Assembly (NCBI GenBank): GCA_035253685.1
Contig: DATFBR010000195.1
Coordinates: 1 to 6,005, forward strand
Direction: 5' to 3'
Length of the DNA stretch: 6,005 nucleotides
Source: DASRTE01 sp035253685
GTDB lineage: Bacteria; Actinomycetota; Actinomycetes; Jiangellales; Jiangellaceae
Part shown: in pieces, positions 1-6,005 of the stretch
How the letters are laid out: the number at the start of each line of letters is the position of its first letter
Numbering within the stretch: the first letter of the stretch is position 1
The notes under the pieces: model-generated
What the model was told of the DNA's origin: nothing
The model's input: only the letters and a program-made list of their open reading frames with translations
Database searches by the model: none
Position numbers and translations under genes: made by a program

Positions 1-402
1 GAGCAGCCCGGGGAACACCGCGGCGAGCGGCACCAGGAGGCGCGGGAAGTACACCTTGGTCACGAGGGCCGCGTTGGAGACGAGACTCTGGGTGGCCCTT
101 GTGACGGCGCCCGATGTGTAGGCCCAGACGGTCAGCCCCACGAAGGCGAACGCGGGGTAGGGCAGGCTGTCGCTCTCGACGTCCGCCAGGCGCTGGAAGA
201 CGATGGTGAAGACCACCACGCCGGCGAGCGGCTGGAAGACCGCCCACCCGATCCCGAGGACCGCCTGCTTGTAGCGGACTTTGATGTCCCGGAGCGCCAG
301 AAACGCTGCCAGCTCCCGGTATGCCCAGAGTTCATGCAGATCGAGCCTGAGCAGACCCGAGCGCGGGCGATTCTCGATCCACCCGGCGGCAGTGGCGCTC
401 AC
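1..402 (-). CDS. ABC-2 type polysaccharide/polyol-phosphate export permease, N-terminal part (partial)
   Basis: This is the membrane subunit of a two-component ABC exporter (Wzm/TagG type) that moves lipid-linked polysaccharide or teichoic-acid-like polymers across the cytoplasmic membrane with an ATPase partner not in the window. The 134 visible residues show the family's entry pattern: an amphipathic stretch LDLHELWAYRELAAFLALRD (20-39), the signature IKVRYKQAVLGIGWAVFQP (40-58), a first hydrophobic helix GVVVFTIVFQRL (61-72), then PYPAFAFVGLTVWAY (81-95) and the conserved SLVSNAALVTKVYFPRLLVPL (106-126, read with a break after N110). The C-terminal half lies beyond the left edge; family members are about 260-290 aa. 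I chose GTG at 402-400: it is the only start codon after an in-frame TAA at 480-478, and GGGAG (415-411) sits 8 bases upstream. The family is clear; the exported polymer is not known. Confidence 0.88.
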   Translation of the reverse strand, partial: MSATAAGWIENRPRSGLLRLDLHELWAYRELAAFLALRDIKVRYKQAVLGIGWAVFQPLAGVVVFTIVFQRLADVESDSLPYPAFAFVGLTVWAYTSGAVTRATQSLVSNAALVTKVYFPRLLVPLAAVFPGLL

Positions 403-419
403 CCTCGCCGCTCCCGGTG

Positions 420-437
420 CCTGCCGACGCGGGCAGG
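420..437 (-). other. Perfect hairpin in the leader of the export permease
   Basis: CCTGCC (420-425) and GGCAGG (432-437) form a 6-bp GC stem with a 6-base loop, ending 17 bases before the GTG start and just upstream of its ribosome binding site. There is no T tract, so it is not a typical terminator. It could affect translation of the permease or be chance in GC-rich DNA. A second stem, ACGCCG/CGGCGT, lies at 488-506 and also lacks a T tract. The rest of the 403-572 gap shows no gene and no convincing promoter. Confidence 0.25.
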
Positions 438-572
438 AGCCACGCTTCCCGGAGGACTCGACGGTCGGATCACGGCATTACTCTGCCACGCCGCCCCCGT
501 CGGCGTTCTGATTCCGCTGCACCGACCGAGCGAACGTGCGACGCGCCCGCGGCCTTGGCCAGCAAGCCCCGA

Positions 573-1910
573 TCACGGGCGAGGCGGGCTCGACCGGAGC
601 CAGCCTTCCGTCTCCAGGTGGCCGACGATGGCGGCAACGGCCTCGTCGACCGGCATCGTGCTGGTGTCGAGGCGGATGTCGGCGTCCTCGGGCACCTCAT
701 AGGGGTCGGAGACACCCGTGAACTCGGGGATCAGACCCGCCCGGGCCTTTGCGTACAGACCCTTGTGGTCGCGCTGCTCGCAGACCGACAGCGGCGTTGC
801 CACGTGGACGAGCACGAAGTCACCGTTTTCCTCGACCATGCGGCGGACCTCCGCTCGGGTGGCGGCGAACGGAGCGATGGGCGCGCACACCGCCACACCG
901 CCGTGGCGCGTGATCTCGCTCGCGACCCAGCCGATCCGCCTGATGTTGAGCTCGCGGTCGGCGCGGCCGAAGCCGAGTCCGGCGGACAGCAGTCGGCGCG
1001 CGGCGTCGCCATCGACCAGTGTCACCGTCCGGCCCCGTTCGAGCAGGGCGTCGGCCAGTCCGCGGGCGAGGGTGGACTTGCCCGAACCGGACAGGCCGGT
1101 GAAGAACACGGTCAGCCCGCGCGCGGAGCGCACCGGCCGCCAGCCGCGGAGGACGGCGGCCACGTCGGCGGCGACGATCTGCTCGACGGCACCCGGGCCG
1201 GCGTCGAGGGCGGATCTGATCCGAGTCCATGCCGTGGGATCGGGCATCGCCTTCGGCTCGAGCATCGTGCCTCCGGCGGCGTGAACGAACTCCGCTGCGC
1301 CTGGCGGGACGGCGGGCTCAGCTCGGGGTACCAGCGGCAGCGGCACCAGCAGGGCGGGTCCGGCCGGCGTGTCCAGCCGCGGCAGCGACTCCCTGACGGC
1401 CCGCACCAGGATCTCCGGTGGCAGCCCAGAGGGGCCGGTGTCGGCGACGCAGGGCAGGACGAGCAGTCGGGCACCGCGCCCGGCCGCGACGTCGGAAAGG
1501 GCCTGCTCCTCGGCAGCGGTCAACGGACGGCCGAGTACGACACCGATCGCAGCAACCCCGGCCAACTCGCGGCGCACCTCGTCGGGCCGGCGCCGTAGCG
1601 CGCGGAACGGCCCGGCGCGGAACGGACGCAGCGCCCGGACCGGTCCGGTGACGCTGGCGAGGGCACCGTCAGGACCGGGCGCCACTTCCGAGACGGTGAC
1701 GTCCGCGAGCGGCGTCCCTTCCTCGTCGGTGAGCACGAGATGACCGGCATCCGCCGATGCGTCCGCGACAGGTGCCGGAACGTTCACGGTCACCGGGTCC
1801 GGATCACCCGTTCCCGACAGCAGCAACTCCACCCGGCCGAGCACGGCCGGCGATGGCACATGGGTCGGCCAGCCGGCCAGGTCGTCGGGGAGGGCGTCGG
1901 GTCCGGTCAC
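573..1910 (-). CDS. cysC: Adenylylsulfate (APS) kinase with a degenerate N-terminal ATP-sulfurylase-like domain
   Basis: The C-terminal part (about 264-445) is an APS kinase, which phosphorylates adenylylsulfate with ATP to make PAPS in the cytoplasm. It shows the P-loop GLSGSGKST (272-280), VDGDAARRLL (299-308), the DRELNIRRIG block (318-327), CAPIAPFAATR (342-352), KGLYAKARAG (383-392) and FTGVSDPYE (397-405). Residues 1-263 align by eye with the PUA-like and catalytic parts of ATP sulfurylase (PVRALRP at 90-96; a linker VAAVLRGWRPVRSARGLTVF before the P-loop). However, the HxxH nucleotide site, normally in a QTRNPxHRAH context, is VLGRPLTAAEEQAL (125-138), and the GRDHAG motif is absent. 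The sulfurylase half is therefore probably inactive. The serine of the usual ISPxR motif is alanine, as in other fused forms. The start is GTG 1910: an in-frame TGA lies at 1961-1959 and no start codon lies between. No clear Shine-Dalgarno is seen. The kinase assignment is strong; the role of the first half is unknown. Confidence 0.88.
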   Translation of the reverse strand: MTGPDALPDDLAGWPTHVPSPAVLGRVELLLSGTGDPDPVTVNVPAPVADASADAGHLVLTDEEGTPLADVTVSEVAPGPDGALASVTGPVRALRPFRAGPFRALRRRPDEVRRELAGVAAIGVVLGRPLTAAEEQALSDVAAGRGARLLVLPCVADTGPSGLPPEILVRAVRESLPRLDTPAGPALLVPLPLVPRAEPAVPPGAAEFVHAAGGTMLEPKAMPDPTAWTRIRSALDAGPGAVEQIVAADVAAVLRGWRPVRSARGLTVFFTGLSGSGKSTLARGLADALLERGRTVTLVDGDAARRLLSAGLGFGRADRELNIRRIGWVASEITRHGGVAVCAPIAPFAATRAEVRRMVEENGDFVLVHVATPLSVCEQRDHKGLYAKARAGLIPEFTGVSDPYEVPEDADIRLDTSTMPVDEAVAAIVGHLETEGWLRSSPPRP

Positions 1911-1956
1911 GCGACCATCGTGCCGACCGCCGAGCCGACGTGCATCCGAGGCAGGG

Positions 1957-1978
1957 TGTCAGACCGGCGGCGTAACCT
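1957..1978 (+). promoter_or_regulatory. Putative RecA-NDp/PafBC-type promoter of mfd
   Basis: TGTCAG (1957-1962) is followed, 10 bases later, by TAACCT (1973-1978). The known actinobacterial damage-inducible promoter used by PafBC is TTGTCRGTG-N8-TANNNT; here the TGTCRG core, the spacing and the TANNNT element all match, while the first T and the TG after the core (AC here) do not. A start site about 7 bases past the -10 would be near 1985. That makes an in-frame ATG at 1981 unlikely as a start and leaves a leader of about 60 bases before the ATG at 2047. The position, directly upstream of a DNA-repair gene, supports the reading. Confidence 0.5.
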
Positions 1979-1986
1979 GGATGGCA

Positions 1987-2009
1987 CCCCCGATCGCACC
2001 GGTCGGGGG
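1987..2009 (+). other. GC-rich hairpin in the predicted mfd 5' leader
   Basis: CCCCCGA (1987-1993) and TCGGGGG (2003-2009) form a perfect 7-bp stem with a 9-base loop. It begins almost at the predicted transcription start and ends 37 bases before the mfd ATG. It has no T tract on either strand, so a terminator is unlikely. It may stabilise the transcript 5' end or be a protein-binding palindrome; the sequence alone does not decide. Confidence 0.35.
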
Positions 2010-2037
2010 CGTCCGTGCGTGCCCTGATTCCAAGTGT

Positions 2038-2043
2038 GAAGGA
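2038..2043 (+). promoter_or_regulatory. Ribosome binding site of mfd
   Basis: GAAGGA lies 3 bases before ATG 2047, a short but usable spacing. It supports translation from 2047 (protein beginning MSLTGLLHALLGD) rather than from the in-frame ATG at 1981, whose 22 extra residues look non-coding and would begin at the predicted transcription start. An in-frame TTG directly before the ATG is a less likely start. Confidence 0.55.
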
Positions 2044-2046
2044 TTG

Positions 2047-5000
2047 ATGAGCCTCACCGGTCTGCTCCACGCCCTGCTCGGCGACGACGGCGATCCGGCG
2101 CTGCGTTCGGCCGCTGCCGACGCTCGCCAGGGCGCCGTGACGTCACTCGACCTCACCGCGGCGCCACCGTTGCGGCCGTTCGTCGTCGGCGCCATGGCCG
2201 ACCGCGTCGCCGGCGGATCGCGGCCCGTGCTCGCCGTCACGGCCACCTCCCGCGAGGCCGAGGATCTCGTCGACGCGCTGCGGTGCCTGCTCCCACGCGA
2301 TGCCGTCGCCGAGTACCCGTCCTGGGAGACCCTCCCGCACGAGCGCCTGTCCCCGCGAAGCGACACGGTGGGACGCAGGCTGGCGGTGCTGCGCCGGCTG
2401 GTCCACCCGGCGCAGGCAGACGGCCCGGGTACCGGTCGGCTGCAGGTGGTCGTCGCGCCCGTCCGCAGCGTGCTCCAACCGCAGGTCGCGGGGCTGGCCG
2501 ATCTCCTGCCGGTGCACGTGCGGGCGGGCGACGAGCTGGCTCTCGACGATCTCGTCGAACGGCTGGCCGCCGCGGCGTACACACGGGTCGACCTGGTCGA
2601 GCGCCGCGGCGAGTTCGCGGTCCGGGGAGGCATCGTCGACGTCTTCCCGCCCACCGCCGAGCATCCGGCTCGGGTCGACTTCTGGGGAGACTCGGTCGAG
2701 GAGATCCGCTGGTTCACGGTCGCCGACCAGCGCTCACACGAGCCGGCCGAGCACGGCCTGTGGGCGCCTCCGTGCCGCGAGCTCCTGCTCACCGCCGAGG
2801 TCCGCGAGCGCGCCGTCACCCTGGCGCGACGCCATCCGGAGCTCGAGGATCTGTTCGACAAGATCGCTTCCGGGGTCGCGGTCGAGGGGATGGAGTCGCT
2901 GGCCCCCGTGCTCGTCGACCGGATGGAACTGCTGGTCGACCTGCTGCCGCCGGGTAGCCACATCCTGGTCAGCGACCCGGAGCGGGTTCGCACCCGAGCG
3001 CACGACCTCGTGGCCACCAGCAAGGAGTTCCTGGCGGCGTCCTGGGCGGCGGCGGCCGGCGGCGGCCGCGCCCCGATCGATCTCGGGGCGGCCGCATACC
3101 GCACACTGGCCGACGTCCGCACCCACGCGATGACGTTGGGCCTGCCGTGGTGGAGCGTGAGCCCGTACGGCGTCGACGAGGAACTCGCCGAGGGAGGCAC
3201 CGCGCCGGACGGCGTGGTCGCGGGGGTGGAAGGCCGCAGGGTCGACGCCCGGCCGGCCGACTCGTACCGCGGCGACACCCAGCGAGCGCTGGCCGATCTG
3301 AAGGGTTGGGTCGACGGCGAGCACCGGACGGTCGTGGTCACCGGAGGCCACGGCACCGCGCACCGCGTCGTCGAACTACTCGGTGATGCCGACATCCCGG
3401 CGCGGTACGACGAGGCCGTCGACGCGGTTCCGCGCCGAGGGGTGGTCCACGTCACGACCGGCACCCTGGCGCACGGCTTCGTCGCCAGCGCTGCCGGCGT
3501 GGCCGTGCTGACCGAGGACGACGTCACCGGCCAACGGGCCTCCACCAAGGACATGCGCCGCCTGCCCAGTCGGCGGCGCAACCAGGTCGACCCGCTGGAA
3601 CTGCGGCCGGGCGACTTCGTCGTCCACGATCAGCACGGCGTCGGCCGGTACGTCGAGATGACCAGCCGCGCGGTCCAGGGCGCGATGCGCGAGTACGTGG
3701 TGCTCGAGTACGCACCGGGTCGGCGGGGCCAGCCGCCGGACCGGCTCTACGTGCCCACCGACCAGCTCGAGCAGGTGACGAGGTATGTCGGCGGTGACAC
3801 GCCCTCCCTGGACCGGATCGGTGGATCCGACTGGGCCAGGCGAAAGGGCCGCGCCCGCAAGGCGGTCCGCGAGATCGCCGCCGAACTGATCAAGTTGTAC
3901 GCCGCCCGCCAGGCCGCGCCCGGGTTCGCGTTCAGCCCGGACACGCCGTGGCAGCGCGAGCTCGAAGACGCCTTCGCCTACGTCGAGACACCCGACCAGC
4001 TCACCGTCATCGACGAGGTCAAGCGCGACATGGAGCGGACGGTCCCCATGGACCGGGTGATCGCCGGAGACGTCGGTTACGGCAAGACCGAGATCGCCGT
4101 CCGGGCGTCGTTCAAGGCGGTCCAGGACGGCAAGCAGGTAGGCGTGCTCGTGCCGACGACGCTGCTGGTCTCGCAGCACTTCGCCACGTTCTCCGAGCGC
4201 TACACACAGTTCCCGGTCAACGTCCGCGCGCTGTCCCGCTTCCAGTCCGACCGCGAGGCCGCAGACACCCTGCGCGGGCTCGCCGACGGCACCGTCGACG
4301 TCGTCATCGGCACCCATCGGCTGCTCACCGGTGACGTCCGCTTCCAGGATCTCGGCCTGCTGGTGGTGGACGAGGAGCAGCGGTTCGGCGTCGAGCACAA
4401 GGAGAAGCTCAAGCACCTGAGAGCCGATGTCGACGTCCTCACCATGTCGGCGACGCCCATCCCACGCACGCTGGAGATGTCCATCACCGGTATCCGCGAC
4501 ATGTCCACGATCACGACGCCGCCGGAGGAGCGTCACCCGGTCCTCACTTACGTCGGCGCCTACGACGAGAAGCAGATCGCCGCTGCGATCCGCCGTGAGC
4601 TCATGCGCGACGGCCAGGTTTTCTTCGTCCACAACCGGGTCGAGACCATCGAGAAGGCGGCGGCACGGCTGCGCGAGCTCGTTCCGGAGGCCCGCATCGC
4701 CACCGCGCACGGGCAGATGGGCGAGCACGCCCTCGAGCAGGTGATCGAGGACTTCTGGGAGCGCGAGGCCGACGTTCTGGTGTGCACCACGATCGTCGAG
4801 ACGGGTCTCGACATCTCCAACGCCAACACCCTCGTCGTCGACCGTCCGGATCGGCTCGGCCTGTCCCAGCTGCACCAGCTGCGGGGCCGAGTCGGCCGTG
4901 GGCGTGAGCGCGCCTACGCCTACTTCCTCTACCCCCGCGACCTGCCCATGACCGAGGAGGCGCACGAGCGGCTGGCGACGATCGCCACCCACTCCGACCT

Positions 5001-5639
5001 CGGGCGGGCATGCAGGTGGCGATGAAGGACCTGGAGATCCGCGGCGCCGGCAACCTGCTCGGCGGCGAACAGTCCGGCCACATCGCCGATGTGGGGTTCG
5101 ACCTCTACGTCCGCCTCGTCGGCGAGGCGGTGGCGGAGTACCGAGGCGACGCCGGGGCGGCCGTGCCCGACGTCCGGGTCGAGCTGCCGGTCGATGCGCA
5201 CCTGCCACACGACTACGTCCCGAGCGAGCGGCTGCGCCTGGAGGCCTATCGCCGGCTGTCCGAGGCGGTCACCGACGCCGACGTCGACGCGATGCGCGAC
5301 GAGCTCGACGACCGCTACGGCGAGCCACCCCGGCCGGCGCGGAACCTCCTGGAGGTTGCCCGGTTCCGCGCCCATGCTCGCTCGGCGGGTCTGCGCGAAG
5401 TCACGCTGGCGGGTAGGCACGTCCGGTTCGGGCCGGTCTCGCTCCGGGACTCGCAGCGGGTCCGGCTCGACCGGTTGTACCCGAGGTCGCTGGTCAAGGA
5501 GGCGGTGGGTACCGTCCTGGTACCGCGACCCACGACCGCCCTCGTCGGCGGCACGCCGCTGCGCGACGTCGAGCTGCTGCTGTGGGCGCGCGAGCTTGTC
5601 GACTCCGTGCTCCTCCGCGAGCCGGCCTCCGTCCGCTAG
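2047..5639 (+). pseudogene. mfd: Transcription-repair coupling factor Mfd, frameshifted by one base
   Basis: Mfd is the ATP-driven DNA translocase that pushes stalled RNA polymerase off template lesions and recruits UvrA for nucleotide excision repair. Restoring one base gives about 1197 aa, a normal length. Domains in order: UvrB-like N-terminal region (about 1-350, with RGGIVDVFPP from 193); CarD/TRCF RNA-polymerase-interacting domain (about 517-580, LRPGDFVVHDQHGVGRY); helicase/translocase with Walker A GDVGYGKT (674-681), DEEQ (775-778) and motif VI QLHQLRGRVGRG (941-952); TRG motif with RGAGNLLGGEQSGH (from 999); C-terminal TRCF D7 domain (about 1040-1190). The first frame runs to 5025 and ends in six foreign residues (RACRWR) after G986, a 992-aa product. 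The native frame resumes with A987-G988-M989 and ends at TAG 5637-5639. The truncated form would lose the TRG motif and D7, so it should be unable to translocate. All other motifs are intact, so the break is either very recent or a sequence error. Confidence 0.93.
4999..5012 (+). other. mfd: Frameshift site in mfd: one G missing
   Basis: Mfd proteins keep the sequence HSDLGAGMQVAMKDLEIRGAG here. The DNA reads CTC GGG CGG GCA TGC. One extra G in the run 5002-5004 gives CTC GGG GCG GGC ATG, which restores D-L-G-A-G-M and the long downstream frame. The lesion is thus a one-base deletion in a short G run within GC-rich DNA. A -1 ribosomal slip re-reading G5004 would also give the correct protein, but there is no typical slippery heptamer. 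The ATG at 5010 could only start a 209-aa C-terminal fragment. Confidence 0.9.
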
Positions 5640-5666
5640 GCTGCCCGCCCGGCTGCCCACCGTCGC

Positions 5667-5690
5667 CGGATCCGCGTCAACCGCGGACCG
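5667..5690 (+). terminator. mfd: Possible weak terminator hairpin after mfd
   Basis: CGG-A-TCCGCG (5667-5676) pairs with CGCGGACCG (5682-5690): a 9-bp GC stem with a bulged A5670 and the loop TCAAC. It starts 28 bases after the mfd stop codon. There is no T tract. GC-rich hairpins lacking one are common after actinobacterial genes, but this could also be chance. Confidence 0.3.
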
Positions 5691-5705
5691 TCGGCTGCCC
5701 CCTCG

Positions 5706-5744
5706 CCGTCCGCTTCGACCGTGCCCCACCGTCCGCCGACCGTG
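5706..5744. repeat. Short imperfect direct repeat
   Basis: CCGTCCGC-TT-CGACCGTG (5706-5723) recurs as CCGTCCGC-CGACCGTG (5729-5744), identical apart from the 2-base insertion, with 5 bases between the copies. The second copy touches the left arm of the following palindrome. It may be a small duplication; no function is evident. Confidence 0.5.
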
Positions 5745-5801
5745 TTGATCACGGCGAACCGGGTGCCCACCATCCGGAGCCCCAGCTTCGCCATGATCAA
5801 C
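5744..5801. repeat. Long imperfect palindrome (15-bp arms)
   Basis: GTTGATCACGGCGAA (5744-5758) is the inverted match of TTCGCCATGATCAAC (5787-5801), 14 of 15 positions, with 28 bases between. The one mismatch (C5752 against A5793) becomes a G-U pair in RNA from the minus strand, so the hairpin is fully paired in that direction. An inner CCGG/CCGG pair could extend it. It looks like a dispersed REP-like intergenic element or a terminator facing left, but there is no T tract and no second copy in this window. Confidence 0.6.
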
Positions 5802-5852
5802 GAGTAGGAGAGTTGTGCAGCCATCGGCGGGTGGATCGGTCGTTACCGGATT

Positions 5853-5888
5853 GTGACAGAGGGTGACTAGTAGGAAACCTTTCAGTAG
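5853..5888 (+). promoter_or_regulatory. Candidate operator/promoter region of the gene at 5980
   Basis: This AT-richer segment holds two GTGAC copies exactly 10 bases apart (5853-5857, 5863-5867). These are followed by the palindrome GAAA-CC-TTTC (5874-5883), flanked on both sides by AGTAG (5869-5873 and 5884-5888). Such symmetry on one helical face suggests a regulator site. I see no well-spaced -35/-10 pair, so the promoter itself is not placed. Confidence 0.3.
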
Positions 5889-5964
5889 TGCAATGCTCTG
5901 GAAAGCTTCTTATCAGTCTTGCCGATGCTCTACCGGTGCCTGTCGGCCGACTCGCACCTCGGAC

Positions 5965-5972
5965 AGGGAGGA
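5965..5972 (+). promoter_or_regulatory. Strong ribosome binding site for the GTG at 5980
   Basis: AGGGAGGA lies 7 bases upstream of GTG 5980-5982, a near-ideal Shine-Dalgarno match and spacing. This is the main evidence that the GTG is a real start. Confidence 0.75.
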
Positions 5973-5979
5973 CCCGAAC

Positions 5980-6005
5980 GTGAAGACAGCTCGCTTCCTG
6001 GCCGT
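5980..6005 (+). CDS. Start of a probable exported protein or lipoprotein (partial)
   Basis: Only eight codons and two bases are visible: M-K-T-A-R-F-L-A, starting at GTG 5980. Two basic residues followed by F-L-A resemble the beginning of a signal peptide. The product cannot be named. In actinobacteria a SurA-like or other secreted lipoprotein often follows mfd, which would fit, but that rests on remembered gene order and not on this sequence. The 340-base gap and its own strong ribosome binding site suggest transcription separate from mfd. Confidence 0.6.

Larger units (their letters stand above)
5640..5979. other. 340-base intergenic stretch downstream of mfd
   Basis: No convincing gene is present. 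From left to right it holds GGCTGCCC three times (5639-5646, 5651-5658, 5693-5700), a bulged hairpin (5667-5690), a direct repeat (5706-5723 and 5729-5744), a long imperfect palindrome (5744-5801), and an AT-richer leader (about 5840-5920) with short repeated motifs that probably carries the promoter of the gene starting at 5980. The only minus-strand frame of note (62 codons, 5824-5636) has no ribosome binding site and is largely read through the palindrome. Confidence 0.6.

Noticed and set aside
417..1598. 393-codon open frame on the plus strand opposite the APS kinase gene
   Set aside because: It overlaps clear APS kinase motifs on the other strand and shows no domain of its own.
1778..1788. 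GAACGTTC palindrome resembling a LexA site
   Set aside because: Actinobacterial SOS boxes have a 4-base spacer between GAAC and GTTC; this one has none and lies inside the APS kinase coding region.
1981..2046. 22-codon N-terminal extension of Mfd from ATG 1981
   Set aside because: The predicted transcription start is about 1985, the residues do not look like Mfd, and ATG 2047 has its own GAAGGA site.
1959..3581. 540-codon open frame on the minus strand opposite the first half of mfd
   Set aside because: It is Ser/Arg/Thr-rich with no recognisable domain and lies wholly opposite conserved Mfd sequence; it is a GC-rich antisense artefact.
3376..5208. 610-codon open frame on the minus strand opposite the mfd helicase region
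   Set aside because: Its composition is that of an antisense reading of a high-GC gene (many V, D, G, R), no family is recognisable, and it crosses the mfd frameshift unchanged in its own frame.
5639..5700. Three copies of GGCTGCCC just after mfd
   Set aside because: They are only 8 bases long, unevenly spaced (12 and 42 bases) and of a composition expected often in this DNA; not treated as a repeat array.
5636..5824. 62-codon minus-strand frame downstream of mfd
   Set aside because: No ribosome binding site precedes its ATG, about a third of it is read through the imperfect palindrome, and it overlaps the end of mfd; kept only as an unlikely small protein.

Overview
The window is very GC-rich and its genes have a strong G/C third-position bias. 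With the gene content (an actinobacterial-type Mfd and an APS kinase with a degenerate sulfurylase domain), this points to a high-GC actinomycete. Geodermatophilaceae or a close relative is a guess from the style of the proteins and repeats, not something shown here.

Layout: (1) Bases 1-402, minus strand: N-terminal 134 codons of an ABC-2 type polysaccharide/polyol-phosphate export permease, running off the left edge. (2) Bases 573-1910, minus strand: a 445-aa protein with an intact APS kinase (CysC) domain at its C-terminus and an ATP-sulfurylase-like N-terminal half whose catalytic motifs are gone. (3) Bases 1911-2046: divergent intergenic region with a probable DNA-damage (RecA-NDp/PafBC-type) promoter facing right and a GC hairpin in the predicted 5' leader. 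(4) Bases 2047-5639, plus strand: mfd, the transcription-repair coupling factor, complete in content (about 1197 aa) but broken by a single missing G near 5002-5004. (5) Bases 5640-5979: a 340-base non-coding stretch with short direct repeats, a weak terminator-like hairpin, a long imperfect palindrome and an AT-richer promoter region. (6) Bases 5980-6005: the first codons of a probable exported protein or lipoprotein with a strong ribosome binding site.

Biology: the left part fits the edge of a surface-polysaccharide export locus beside a PAPS-forming enzyme, so sulfated glycans are a possible link (inference). The right part is DNA repair: Mfd removes stalled RNA polymerase and recruits UvrA. 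No clearly new system is visible. The points most worth checking are the mfd frameshift inside the TRG motif, the PafBC-like promoter, the degenerate sulfurylase domain and the palindromic element downstream of mfd.
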